Source: an uncultured Bacteroidales bacterium (GTDB lineage: Bacteria > Bacteroidota > Bacteroidia > Bacteroidales > Paludibacteraceae). Taken from it: DNA of 33,585 bases. Below are positions 1-7,120 of the stretch, piece by piece (position 1 is the first letter of the stretch; each line of letters opens with the position of its first letter). The notes under the pieces are model-generated. The model saw nothing but the letters and a program-made list of their open reading frames with translations, ran no database searches and was not told the DNA's origin. Location: positions 1-33,585 of the forward strand of contig CADBWK010000019.1 in assembly GCA_902798385.1 (NCBI GenBank). Reading direction: 5' to 3'. The position numbers and the translations under genes are program-made.

Positions 1-379
1 GGCAAAAGTAACTTGGAGTGCCGGTATCGACAATGTATCCGGCGCATTGGCAAAACCGGGTAGTAACCCCCAACACAGTTGTGAAAAGATGCTGATGGCA
101 ACCCACCGTGTAGCACCGACTGAGAACCCCAATTGTAACCGTCTTTACCTGCGTAAGAAGACGAAGATCAAAGTGTCGCAGTCGTCTCGTTCTCTGAACG
201 CTCGTGCACGTTTCACCGCGGTTCGCGAGGCAGTGGAACTCCGCAAGACCGACTTGCAGAAGATCACGCAGGACAAGGCTGCGTTCGAGGCTCAGAAGAA
301 CACCGCCGGCGGCAAGAAGACCATGAAGGCGTACTTGTGGAAAGTCTGTGGTCAAGAGTACGACGCTCAGCACAGCTAA
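1..379 (+). CDS. Conserved hypothetical protein, 5' edge cut by window
   Basis: The reading frame is open from base 2 to a TAA at 377-379 and gives about 125 residues beginning AKVTWSAGIDNVSGALAKPG. Base 1 is a G in the position of the third base of a codon, so the start ATG probably lies just across the window edge and almost the whole gene is present (inference). The protein is basic and soluble-looking, with no signal peptide or membrane segment. It resembles a short hypothetical protein I recall from Bacteroides relatives, with the same N-terminal style and a C-terminal block GGKKTMKAYLWK. I do not know a function. A strong hairpin terminator follows 20 bases after the stop. Confidence 0.75.
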   Translation, partial: AKVTWSAGIDNVSGALAKPGSNPQHSCEKMLMATHRVAPTENPNCNRLYLRKKTKIKVSQSSRSLNARARFTAVREAVELRKTDLQKITQDKAAFEAQKNTAGGKKTMKAYLWKVCGQEYDAQHS

Positions 380-398
380 TCATCGGCTTCGGCAAAAA

Positions 399-437
399 GA
401 AAGGGGTCACCTCAATGGCGATCCCTTTCGTTTTTTT
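399..437 (+). terminator. Rho-independent terminator after the first gene
   Basis: A 10-bp stem pairs 399-408 with 420-429 (one G-U pair), with an 11-base loop, followed by a run of seven T at 431-437. It closes the gene ending at 379. Confidence 0.85.
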
Positions 438-455
438 ACTTGTATAACGCTGACA

Positions 456-676
456 TTATTTTACCTGCGTTCCTTGTGCATTATAGACCTTACCGTCGCG
501 AATAATGTACAGGATTCCGTTCTGCATCACTTTCTGCGAACCTTCTACTTCCTTCACGACATTTTCGATAGCTGTCGGTGCGTTGTCCGGTACAATCTCA
601 ACCGTCTTGATGTAAGCGCCGGCATCTGTATCAATGCCATCAGCGCGACACTCAAAAAAGTCGAAAATTTCTTCAT
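456..676 (-). pseudogene. Remnant of a secreted protein: signal peptide plus out-of-frame C-terminal tail
   Basis: Reading leftward, an ATG at 676 opens a good signal peptide (MKKFSTFLSVALMALIQMPA), but that frame soon turns arginine-rich and stops. In another frame, from about 620 to a TAA at 456-458, comes a sequence containing PTAIENV and NGILYIIRDGKVYNAQG, the style of tail found at the C-terminus of many secreted Bacteroidales proteins. The two parts look like the ends of one secreted protein whose middle is lost and whose frame is broken. It lies 18 bases after the ribD stop on the same strand. It could instead be a very short secreted peptide with a frameshift or sequencing error; no promoter of its own was found. 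Confidence 0.5.
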
Positions 677-694
677 AACTCTTAGATTTTTTAG

Positions 695-1726
695 TTAAAC
701 AATATGTGAGATTGTATAAAGTTGATGTCCGTCAATTGTCTCGCATCCATCGGGCAAATCGATCTTCGGTGCAGCCACACCTTCGCCGATGGTTAACTCA
801 GGCGCTACCTCCACGTGAATCTCATCCCATATACCCGTTCCTAATATATGGTTCAGCAGCGTTGTGCCTCCTTCAACCAATATCGAGTGGATATTCCGTT
901 TTGCCAAATCTTCCAAAATATACGGCCAATCGGTGCGCTCACGATACACAATTGTCTCGATTCCATCGGAGAAAATCCGCGCATCAGCAGGTATCCGATT
1001 ATGCCGATCTACGGTCACACGAATAGGGTTTCTTCCTTCCCAGTGCGTGTTCAACAATCGCGGGTTATCCAACAGCACCGTATTCGTTCCTACCATAATG
1101 GCCATATTCTCCGCCCGCATGCGATGAACAATCTCTTTGGTTTTGGGAGTGGAAATAGCTAACGCGCCATTAAGATGTTGTCCCGTAACCCCTAACCCGT
1201 CACCTATACCCCGTTTCCTATCAATGAAGCCATCCGCTGTTTGTGCCCATTTTAGAATCACGTACGGTCTGTGTTTCTCGTGCAGGCACAGGAATCGCTT
1301 ATTCAACTCGCGGCACTCTTTCTCCATCACACCGACTACCACTTCAATCCCCGCCTCACGCAGCATCTGCACACCTTTGCCTGCCACCAGCGGATTTGGG
1401 TCTAACATTCCTACAACTACACGTCCTACACCTTTCTCAATGATCAATTTCGCGCACGGAGGAGTTTTTCCATAATGGGAGCAGGGTTCGAGTGAGACGA
1501 ATAAAGTACAATCTTTATAACTCTTGACTCTTGACTCTTGACTCTCGGCTCTCTTAAAGCAATTTACCTCCGCATGTCCTTCTCCGTATTTCTCATGCCA
1601 TCCCTCTGCCAAGATTTTACCGTCCGCATCCACCAGCACCGCACCCACCATCGGATTTGGCGCTACATAATACTCCCCGCGGCGGGCAATTTCGATACAA
1701 CGTGCAATATAATTTGCGTATTCCAT
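695..1726 (-). CDS. ribD: Bifunctional riboflavin biosynthesis deaminase/reductase RibD
   Basis: RibD carries out two riboflavin pathway steps: deamination of diaminohydroxyphosphoribosylaminopyrimidine and reduction of the ribosyl side chain. The 343-residue protein has the N-terminal zinc deaminase domain, with APNPMVGAV near residue 22, HAE at 51-53 and PCSHYGKTPPC with Cys82 and Cys91, then a C-terminal reductase domain with ILVEGGTTLLNHIL. Length is normal for the family. The ATG at 1726 puts APNPMVGAV at the usual distance. Between HAE and the PC motif lies a low-complexity stretch (residues 62-70) encoded by a heptanucleotide tandem repeat. It is divergent from prmC with only 22 bases between start codons; I found no clear promoter for ribD, which would have to lie inside prmC. 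No other riboflavin gene is in the window. Confidence 0.95.
   Translation of the reverse strand: MEYANYIARCIEIARRGEYYVAPNPMVGAVLVDADGKILAEGWHEKYGEGHAEVNCFKRAESQESRVKSYKDCTLFVSLEPCSHYGKTPPCAKLIIEKGVGRVVVGMLDPNPLVAGKGVQMLREAGIEVVVGVMEKECRELNKRFLCLHEKHRPYVILKWAQTADGFIDRKRGIGDGLGVTGQHLNGALAISTPKTKEIVHRMRAENMAIMVGTNTVLLDNPRLLNTHWEGRNPIRVTVDRHNRIPADARIFSDGIETIVYRERTDWPYILEDLAKRNIHSILVEGGTTLLNHILGTGIWDEIHVEVAPELTIGEGVAAPKIDLPDGCETIDGHQLYTISHIV
1521..1548. repeat. In-frame heptanucleotide tandem repeat inside ribD
   Basis: Three perfect CTCTTGA units (1521-1541) and a degenerate fourth, written on the plus strand. On the coding strand they give SQESRVKS in the loop between the two halves of the zinc site of RibD. 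Confidence 0.9.
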
Positions 1727-1744
1727 TTTTTTGTAGTATCTTTG
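1713..1744 (+). promoter_or_regulatory. Bacteroidota-type promoter for prmC
   Basis: TTTG at 1713-1716, a 20-bp spacer and TATCTTTG at 1737-1744. The -33 box lies inside the first codons of ribD. Transcription should start about 7 bases later, at or within the GTG of prmC, so the message is probably leaderless. Confidence 0.8.
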
Positions 1745-1748
1745 CAGC

Positions 1749-2561
1749 GTGAAACAACTGATTAACGATATTACCGCTCAATTGGAGACCGTTTACCCGA
1801 AAGACGAAGCGCAAGCTTTGGCTTGGTGGATCATAGAGGAATCAACCGGTCTCAGTCGCTCACAACTGCTTTGCGACTGCAAAGGTACAAAAAATATTTC
1901 AAACTTGCAAGAGATAATTGCACGTTTATTGCATTTTGAGCCGATTCAATACATTTTCGGGCATACTTTATGGTGCGGGCTAGACCTGAAAGTTACTCCT
2001 GCCACCCTCATTCCCCGTCCGGAAACCGCCGAACTCGTTGATAGAATAACCAATAACCAATTACCAATTACCAATTGCCGCGTCCTGGATATAGGAACGG
2101 GTAGCGGTTGCATCGCAATTGCGCTCAAGAAAGCCCATCCGGAATGGCAAGTAACCGGCATAGACATCTCCCCCGAAGCGATTGAAGTGGCGCGAGAGAA
2201 TGCTCGCCGCAATAAGGTAGAAATCGATTTCCAAGTAGCCGATATTTTCTCCGATGGAATCGGGACTTTTGACATCGTTGTGAGTAATCCGCCATACATC
2301 TGCGAGCACGAGAAAGATTCGATGCGACCGAACGTATTGGAGTACGAACCGGCAACTGCATTGTTTGTTCCGGATAACGACCCGCTCCGTTTCTATCGCC
2401 GCATCGCTGAATTGAAATTAGGCAAGTTCCTTTTCTTTGAGATCAATGAGGCCTATCCGCAAGAACTGTCTGATAAGCTGGGCGAATTAGGTTATACCGA
2501 CATACAAATAACGAATGACATCTATGGCAAACCGCGAATTATCGAAGGCCGAATGGCTTGA
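1749..2561 (+). CDS. prmC: Release factor glutamine N5-methyltransferase PrmC
   Basis: PrmC methylates the glutamine of the GGQ motif in class 1 peptide release factors, using S-adenosylmethionine. The 270-residue protein has the N-terminal helical domain, PRPETAELV near 90-97, the SAM-binding DIGTGSG at 114-120 and the catalytic NPPY at 180-183. The start is a GTG at 1749; homology to the usual N-terminus supports it, although the promoter predicts a transcript beginning almost on that codon. Residues 100-110 (ITNNQLPITNC), just before the SAM motif, come from five heptanucleotide repeats and are not part of the usual fold. The 3' end overlaps recX by about 40 bases, so the two are probably cotranscribed. 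Confidence 0.95.
   Translation: MKQLINDITAQLETVYPKDEAQALAWWIIEESTGLSRSQLLCDCKGTKNISNLQEIIARLLHFEPIQYIFGHTLWCGLDLKVTPATLIPRPETAELVDRITNNQLPITNCRVLDIGTGSGCIAIALKKAHPEWQVTGIDISPEAIEVARENARRNKVEIDFQVADIFSDGIGTFDIVVSNPPYICEHEKDSMRPNVLEYEPATALFVPDNDPLRFYRRIAELKLGKFLFFEINEAYPQELSDKLGELGYTDIQITNDIYGKPRIIEGRMA
2045..2079. repeat. In-frame heptanucleotide tandem repeat inside prmC
   Basis: Five contiguous 7-base units: AATAACC, AATAACC, AATTACC, AATTACC, AATTGCC. They encode the ITNNQLPITN segment between two conserved PrmC motifs. Confidence 0.95.
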
Positions 2562-2958
2562 TAAATGTGAGGCCTATTGTGCGAAATCCGAACACTGCGC
2601 AGCGGATGTTCTGCGTAAATTATATGAGTGGCAAGCACCCGCAGATTTCTCCGATGAAATCGTGGAAAGTCTCTACTCCAACGACTTCCTGAACGATGCC
2701 CGTTTTTGTCATGCGTACGTGCATGATAAGGTCGAATATCAAAGCTGGGGACGCTTGAAGATCCAAGCCGGACTTCGTGCACTCGATCTGCCGGATTCCG
2801 ACATTCGCGATGCCCTCGCTACCATCGATGAAAGTGTTTATTTCAAAAATCTCCGTGCTCTTATCGTTTCCCGCAAGTCCGATCCTGAAGAGAAACGCCT
2901 CCGTTTCCTCGCCCAGAGAGGTTTCACGTACGAAGAAATCTCAAAATGTAGTAAATAA
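2515..2958 (+). CDS. recX: RecX family regulatory protein
   Basis: RecX proteins bind RecA filaments and limit recombinase activity. This 147-residue protein has the helical three-repeat layout of the family: YCAKSEHCAADVLRKL, then DARFCHAYVHDKVEYQSWGRLKIQAGLRA with the characteristic F-A-x-x-Y and WG-x-x-KI elements, and a C-terminal EEKRLRFLAQRGFTYEEI repeat. It starts inside the end of prmC; ATG codons at 2515 and 2524 are both possible and the second leaves slightly less overlap. No ribosome binding site separates them. recA is not in the window. Confidence 0.85.
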   Translation: MTSMANRELSKAEWLDKCEAYCAKSEHCAADVLRKLYEWQAPADFSDEIVESLYSNDFLNDARFCHAYVHDKVEYQSWGRLKIQAGLRALDLPDSDIRDALATIDESVYFKNLRALIVSRKSDPEEKRLRFLAQRGFTYEEISKCSK

Positions 2959-2989
2959 ATGCTATTTTTTGCAAAAAAATAACGAAATA

Positions 2990-3021
2990 TTTGGTCAATT
3001 CAAATTTTTGTAGTAATTTTG
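2990..3021 (+). promoter_or_regulatory. Bacteroidota-type promoter for rpsO
   Basis: TTTG at 2990-2993, 20-bp spacer, TAATTTTG at 3014-3021. It leaves a leader of about 90 bases before rpsO. That is room for S15 autoregulation, but I could not identify a convincing pseudoknot. Confidence 0.8.
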
Positions 3022-3116
3022 CAGCCGCTTTTGGAGAAAAGCATTAAATCCGGCGAAGTTGTGATCCTCGCGATGCTGCTTTAGCCGACATTGTTAAACT
3101 AAAAAAGAAGACAGAA

Positions 3117-3386
3117 ATGTATTTAACTTCTGAGAAGAAAGCTGAGTTGTTCGCTAAATACGGCAACGACGCAAAGAACACCGGTTCTGCAGAGAGCCAA
3201 ATCGCATTGTTTACTTTCCGTATCAACCACCTGACGGAGCACTTGAAAGAGAACCGTAAGGACTTCGGTACGGAGCGCGCTTTGACCGCATTGGTAGGTA
3301 AGCGTCGTCGTATGCTGGATTACTTGAAGGCAAAAGACATCGAGCGCTACCGTGCAATCATCAAAGAACTGGGTATTCGTAAATAA
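3117..3386 (+). CDS. rpsO: 30S ribosomal protein S15
   Basis: S15 binds the central domain of 16S rRNA early in small-subunit assembly. The 89-residue protein is the normal length and carries TGSAESQIALFTFRINHLTEHLK and the C-terminal GKRRRMLDYL with the family's RNA-contacting residues. It is a single-gene unit between its own promoter and a hairpin at 3412-3441 that also contains the hflX promoter. Confidence 0.98.
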   Translation: MYLTSEKKAELFAKYGNDAKNTGSAESQIALFTFRINHLTEHLKENRKDFGTERALTALVGKRRRMLDYLKAKDIERYRAIIKELGIRK

Positions 3387-3411
3387 TTTTACGGAAAATT
3401 TCAGAAAAGAA

Positions 3412-3441
3412 TGGCATATGCTTGCATATGTCATTTTTTTT
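3412..3441 (+). terminator. Terminator after rpsO, overlapping the hflX promoter
   Basis: Stem 3412-3420 with 3425-3433 (one G-U pair), loop CTTG, then eight T at 3434-3441. The loop is also the -33 box of the next promoter and the T run is part of its spacer. Confidence 0.7.
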
Positions 3442-3452
3442 GTGTATCTTTG
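3421..3452 (+). promoter_or_regulatory. Bacteroidota-type promoter for hflX-hpt
   Basis: CTTG at 3421-3424, 20-bp spacer, TATCTTTG at 3445-3452. It implies a leader of about 9 bases before the ATG at 3468. Confidence 0.8.
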
Positions 3453-3467
3453 CACCCGCAAAGATGT

Positions 3468-4709
3468 ATGATTGAGATTAAGCCGTACATAGAGCATGCT
3501 GTTTTGGTGGGATTGATCACGCCTAATCAACCGGAAGAGCGCACAAAAGAGTATCTGGATGAGTTGGCCTTTCTGGCTGACACACACGGCATTGTGCCGG
3601 TTAAACGATTCACGCAGCGATTAGATCAACCGAACTCTACGACCTATGTCGGAGAAGGTAAGTTAGAGGAAGTACGGCAGTATATTATTGACCGCGAGCA
3701 TAGCGAAGAGCCGGTAGATGTGGTTATTTTCGATGATGAGTTGAGTCCGCGGCAGATACGCAACCTCGAGAAAGCGATCAATCACAGGGAGAAGCATCCG
3801 GCTAATGTGCGGGTGATAGACCGAACGATTCTTATTCTGGAGATTTTCCTGCAGCGCGCCCAGACTTCCTACGCGAAGACGCAGGTCGAGATGGCGCATC
3901 TGCAGTATATGTTGCCGCGTTTGACGCGTATGTGGAGTCACTTGGACAGGCAACGAGGCGGTGGTGGTACGAACCGTGGTATGGGTGAGACGCAGATAGA
4001 GGCGGATAAGCGGGTTATCGGTCAGCGCATCGCGTTGCTGCGAGAGCAGTTGAAGACGATCGACAAACAGATGGCGACGCAGCGTCAGCACCGGGGTAAG
4101 ATGGTTCGTGTGGCGCTGGTGGGCTATACGAACGTGGGGAAGAGCACGCTGATGAACCTGCTGAGTAAGAGTGAGGTCTTTGCGGAGAATAAGCTGTTTG
4201 CGACGCTGGATACAACGGTACGCAAAGTGACGATCGAGAACCTGCCGTTCCTCTTGAGCGATACGGTAGGGTTTATCCGGAAACTACCGCATCATTTGGT
4301 GGAGTCCTTCAAATCGACGCTGGATGAGGTGCGTGAGGCGGACTTGCTGATTCATGTGGTAGATATCAGCCATCCGAACTTTGAGGAGCAGTACGAGGTG
4401 GTGCAGCAGACGATTGCCGACATATGCAAAGAGGACAAACCGACGGTGGTGGTGTTCAACAAAGTGGACGCATTCACCTATGTGCCGAAAGAGGAGGATG
4501 ACTTGACGCCGATCCAGCGGGAGAACTTGTCTTTGAATGATTTAGAGAAGAGTTGGATGGCGCGTTTGGGTGAAGATTGTATCTTTATCTCGGCGAAGAA
4601 TAAGGAAAATATTGACGCGCTGCGCGCGCTGATGTACGAACGCATCAAGGCGATACATGTGCAGCGTTATCCGTATAATGATTTTCTTTTTCAAAACTAC
4701 GATGTATGA
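3468..4709 (+). CDS. hflX: GTPase HflX
   Basis: HflX is a ribosome-associated GTPase that splits stalled 70S ribosomes under stress. The 413-residue protein has the N-terminal HflX domain (TYVGEGKLEEV), the linker with RGGGGTNRGMGETQIE, then a G domain with GYTNVGKSTL near residues 218-227, DTVGFIRKLPHHLV and NKVD. An upstream in-frame ATG at 3411 exists, but it lies before the promoter and inside the terminator hairpin, so the ATG at 3468 is preferred. The stop codon overlaps the start of hpt by four bases (ATGA), indicating cotranscription. Confidence 0.95.
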   Translation: MIEIKPYIEHAVLVGLITPNQPEERTKEYLDELAFLADTHGIVPVKRFTQRLDQPNSTTYVGEGKLEEVRQYIIDREHSEEPVDVVIFDDELSPRQIRNLEKAINHREKHPANVRVIDRTILILEIFLQRAQTSYAKTQVEMAHLQYMLPRLTRMWSHLDRQRGGGGTNRGMGETQIEADKRVIGQRIALLREQLKTIDKQMATQRQHRGKMVRVALVGYTNVGKSTLMNLLSKSEVFAENKLFATLDTTVRKVTIENLPFLLSDTVGFIRKLPHHLVESFKSTLDEVREADLLIHVVDISHPNFEEQYEVVQQTIADICKEDKPTVVVFNKVDAFTYVPKEEDDLTPIQRENLSLNDLEKSWMARLGEDCIFISAKNKENIDALRALMYERIKAIHVQRYPYNDFLFQNYDV

Positions 4710-5251
4710 GAAGTATTGACGAACAAGGTTATCATTTTGAAGAATGGCTGACTCCGGCGCAGATCGCGAAGGATGTACAGCAAGTAGCAGACCAGATCAG
4801 TGCGGACTATAAGGACAAAGAACCGCTCTTTGTGATTGTGCTTAACGGTGCTTTTGTGTTTGCAGCCGATCTTATCCGAGGGTTGGACAAGGACATTCGT
4901 TGCGAAGAGACGTTTATCCGTGTCAGCTCGTATTACGGCATGCAGACGACCGGTCAGTTGCAATTCATCGTTCCGCTGCAGCAAGTAGTGGAGAATCGCG
5001 ATGTGATCATTGTAGAGGACATCGTGGATACCGGTCTGACGATTCATCAGCTGAAGGCGCATCTGCGTGGACTCGGTGCATCATCCGTACGTGTCACTAC
5101 GATGTTGTTCAAGCCCAATAAACTCGAATACGACGATGCAAAACCCGACTATATCGGCCGCGAAGTAACAGATGAATTCGTTATAGGCTGCGGTCTGGAT
5201 TTCGATGGTTTCCGCCGCAATCTCGATGCTATTTATAAAGTTAAGGAATAA
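4706..5251 (+). CDS. hpt: Hypoxanthine phosphoribosyltransferase
   Basis: This enzyme salvages hypoxanthine (and usually guanine) to the nucleotide using PRPP. The 181-residue protein has the PRTase signature IIVEDIVDTGLT at 101-112, the flexible-loop RVSSYYG around 72-78 and a C-terminal DEFVIGCGLDFDGFRRN typical of the family. It overlaps hflX by four bases. The window also holds prs, which makes its cosubstrate PRPP, but far away and in a different operon. Confidence 0.95.
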   Translation: MRSIDEQGYHFEEWLTPAQIAKDVQQVADQISADYKDKEPLFVIVLNGAFVFAADLIRGLDKDIRCEETFIRVSSYYGMQTTGQLQFIVPLQQVVENRDVIIVEDIVDTGLTIHQLKAHLRGLGASSVRVTTMLFKPNKLEYDDAKPDYIGREVTDEFVIGCGLDFDGFRRNLDAIYKVKE

Positions 5252-5290
5252 AGAATTAACGGAAATATTAACAATTTAACATTTAACACC

Positions 5291-7072
5291 ATGAACGAAG
5301 AATTGAAAAAAGTAATGGAGGTTGCTAAGGTGTGGACCAAGGAGCCTTTTGATGCTGAGACTCGTGCTCAAGTGAAAGCGATGATGGAAGCAGAGGACAA
5401 GACCGAATTGATCGATGCTTTCTATCGTACGTTGGAATTCGGTACCGGCGGTCTGCGCGGTATCATGGGTCCGGGTACCAACCGCATGAACAAGTACATC
5501 GTAGCCATGGCAACCCAGGGTTACGCCAACTACATGCTGAAAGTGCAGAAAGAAGGCGGTTTCCAAAACGTACAGAACGGTCGCGTAGCTGTGGTGGTTG
5601 GTCATGACTGCCGTAACAACGGTCGTCTCTTCGCGGAGACTGTGGCAAACATCTTCTCGGCTAACGGCATCAAGGTGTATCTGTTCGAGAGCCTTCGTCC
5701 TACTCCGGAGTGTTCGTTTGCTATCCGTCACCTCAAATGTCAAGGCGGTGTGAACGTTACCGCTTCGCACAACCCCAAAGAGTATAACGGTTACAAGGCA
5801 TACTGGGAGGATGGTTCTCAGGTGCTCCAACCGCATGATCAAGGTATCATCAACGAGGTGAACAAAGTGACCCTCGCGGACGTAAAATGGGAGGCTAATA
5901 AGGATCTCATCGAGATTATCGGAGGCGAGATGGACTACGATTACATGATGGCGGTTAAGAGCGTCATGATCGACCAGGATTCTATCCTTCGTCAGAAAGA
6001 CCTCAATATCGTTTACACCCCGATGCACGGTGCAGGTCGTCAGATCGTTCCGATGTGTCTCCGCAGCTGGGGCTTCCAGAACATCCACGTAGTACCCGAG
6101 CAGATGGTAATCGACGGTAACTTCCCGACGGTTGTTTCCCCGAACCCGGAGAACGCTGAGGCTATGACCCTCGGTATGAAACTCGGTACGAAGTTAGGCG
6201 CTGACCTCGTGATTGCTTCGGATCCGGATGCAGACCGTATCGCTATCGTTTGCCGTAACGACAAGGGCGAGTGGGTGATCATCAATGGTAACCAGACCAA
6301 TATCATGTACCACTACTACATCATCAACAACATGAAACGTCTGGGCAAGCTGCGCGATGATATGTATATCGTGAAGACCATCGTTACCTCGGAGTTGATT
6401 CGCAAGATTGCTGATGCGCAGGGTGTTACGCTGACCGATGAATATACTGGCTTTAAGTGGATTGCTAACCGCATCCGTATGTGGGAAGGCAAACGCAAAT
6501 ATATCGGTGGTGGTGAGGAGAGCTTCGGCTTCCTGCCGTACGACGCTGTTCGCGATAAATGCTCGCCTTCGGCTATCTGCTTGATCTGCGAGATCGCTGC
6601 GTATGCAAAAGACAACGGTATGACGCTGTACGACTACCTGCTTAAGATCTACGAGGACTATGGTTTCCAGAAAGAGACCACGATCAACGTCGTTCGTCCG
6701 GGTAAGACGGGCGCTGAGGAGATCGCACAGATGATGGTGGACTACCGTGCTAACGCTCCGAAGGAGATCGCCGGTGAGAAGGTCATCAAGATCAAAGACT
6801 TCAAGCTCCTCAAGCAACAAGAGCTCAAGGACGGCAAGTGGGTGGAGAGCCCGATCGAGATGCCGCTGAACGCTACGAGCAATGTACTCCAGTACTTCAC
6901 CGAGGGTGGCCTCAAGGTTTCCGTTCGTCCGTCAGGAACCGAACCGAAGATCAAGTTCTACTTCGAGATCCCGGTTAAATCCGGCAAACCGTTCACCGGT
7001 GCTGACTACGAGCGCTGCACCGCTGAGGCGGATGCCCGCGTTCCGGCCATCAAGGCAAGCCTTGGATTGTAA
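5291..7072 (+). CDS. Alpha-D-phosphohexomutase (phosphoglucomutase/phosphomannomutase)
   Basis: The enzyme moves phosphate between C6 and C1 of a hexose, feeding sugar nucleotide synthesis. The 593-residue protein shows the four family sites in order: TASHNPK with catalytic Ser159, the metal loop DPDADR at 311-316, the sugar loop GGGEES at 406-411, and the phosphate loop RPSGTEPK near 546. The length matches the long phospho-sugar mutase group (PgcA-like) rather than AlgC-type enzymes. Sugar preference (glucose or mannose) cannot be read from sequence. It lies 39 bases after hpt, with no recognisable promoter, and ends at a strong bidirectional terminator. Codons are highly biased, suggesting high expression. 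Confidence 0.93.
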   Translation: MNEELKKVMEVAKVWTKEPFDAETRAQVKAMMEAEDKTELIDAFYRTLEFGTGGLRGIMGPGTNRMNKYIVAMATQGYANYMLKVQKEGGFQNVQNGRVAVVVGHDCRNNGRLFAETVANIFSANGIKVYLFESLRPTPECSFAIRHLKCQGGVNVTASHNPKEYNGYKAYWEDGSQVLQPHDQGIINEVNKVTLADVKWEANKDLIEIIGGEMDYDYMMAVKSVMIDQDSILRQKDLNIVYTPMHGAGRQIVPMCLRSWGFQNIHVVPEQMVIDGNFPTVVSPNPENAEAMTLGMKLGTKLGADLVIASDPDADRIAIVCRNDKGEWVIINGNQTNIMYHYYIINNMKRLGKLRDDMYIVKTIVTSELIRKIADAQGVTLTDEYTGFKWIANRIRMWEGKRKYIGGGEESFGFLPYDAVRDKCSPSAICLICEIAAYAKDNGMTLYDYLLKIYEDYGFQKETTINVVRPGKTGAEEIAQMMVDYRANAPKEIAGEKVIKIKDFKLLKQQELKDGKWVESPIEMPLNATSNVLQYFTEGGLKVSVRPSGTEPKIKFYFEIPVKSGKPFTGADYERCTAEADARVPAIKASLGL

Positions 7073-7087
7073 CACGACCCAAGTAAT

Positions 7088-7119
7088 AAAAGAAGGCTCG
7101 CACTTGCGAGCCTTCTTTT
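7088..7119. terminator. Bidirectional terminator between convergent genes
   Basis: A perfect 15-bp inverted repeat (7088-7102 with 7105-7119) with a two-base centre, A-rich on one side and T-rich on the other. It serves the mutase gene from the left and the AsmA-like gene from the right. Confidence 0.92.
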
Positions 7120-7120
7120 G

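Noticed and set aside
3022-3116. Possible S15 autoregulatory structure in the rpsO leader
   Set aside because: A CGGC/GCCG pairing can be drawn, but it is weak and I could not see the expected pseudoknot or S15-site mimic.
5276-6820. Two minus-strand frames opposite the phosphohexomutase gene
   Set aside because: The plus-strand enzyme has all four family motifs; the shadows have none.
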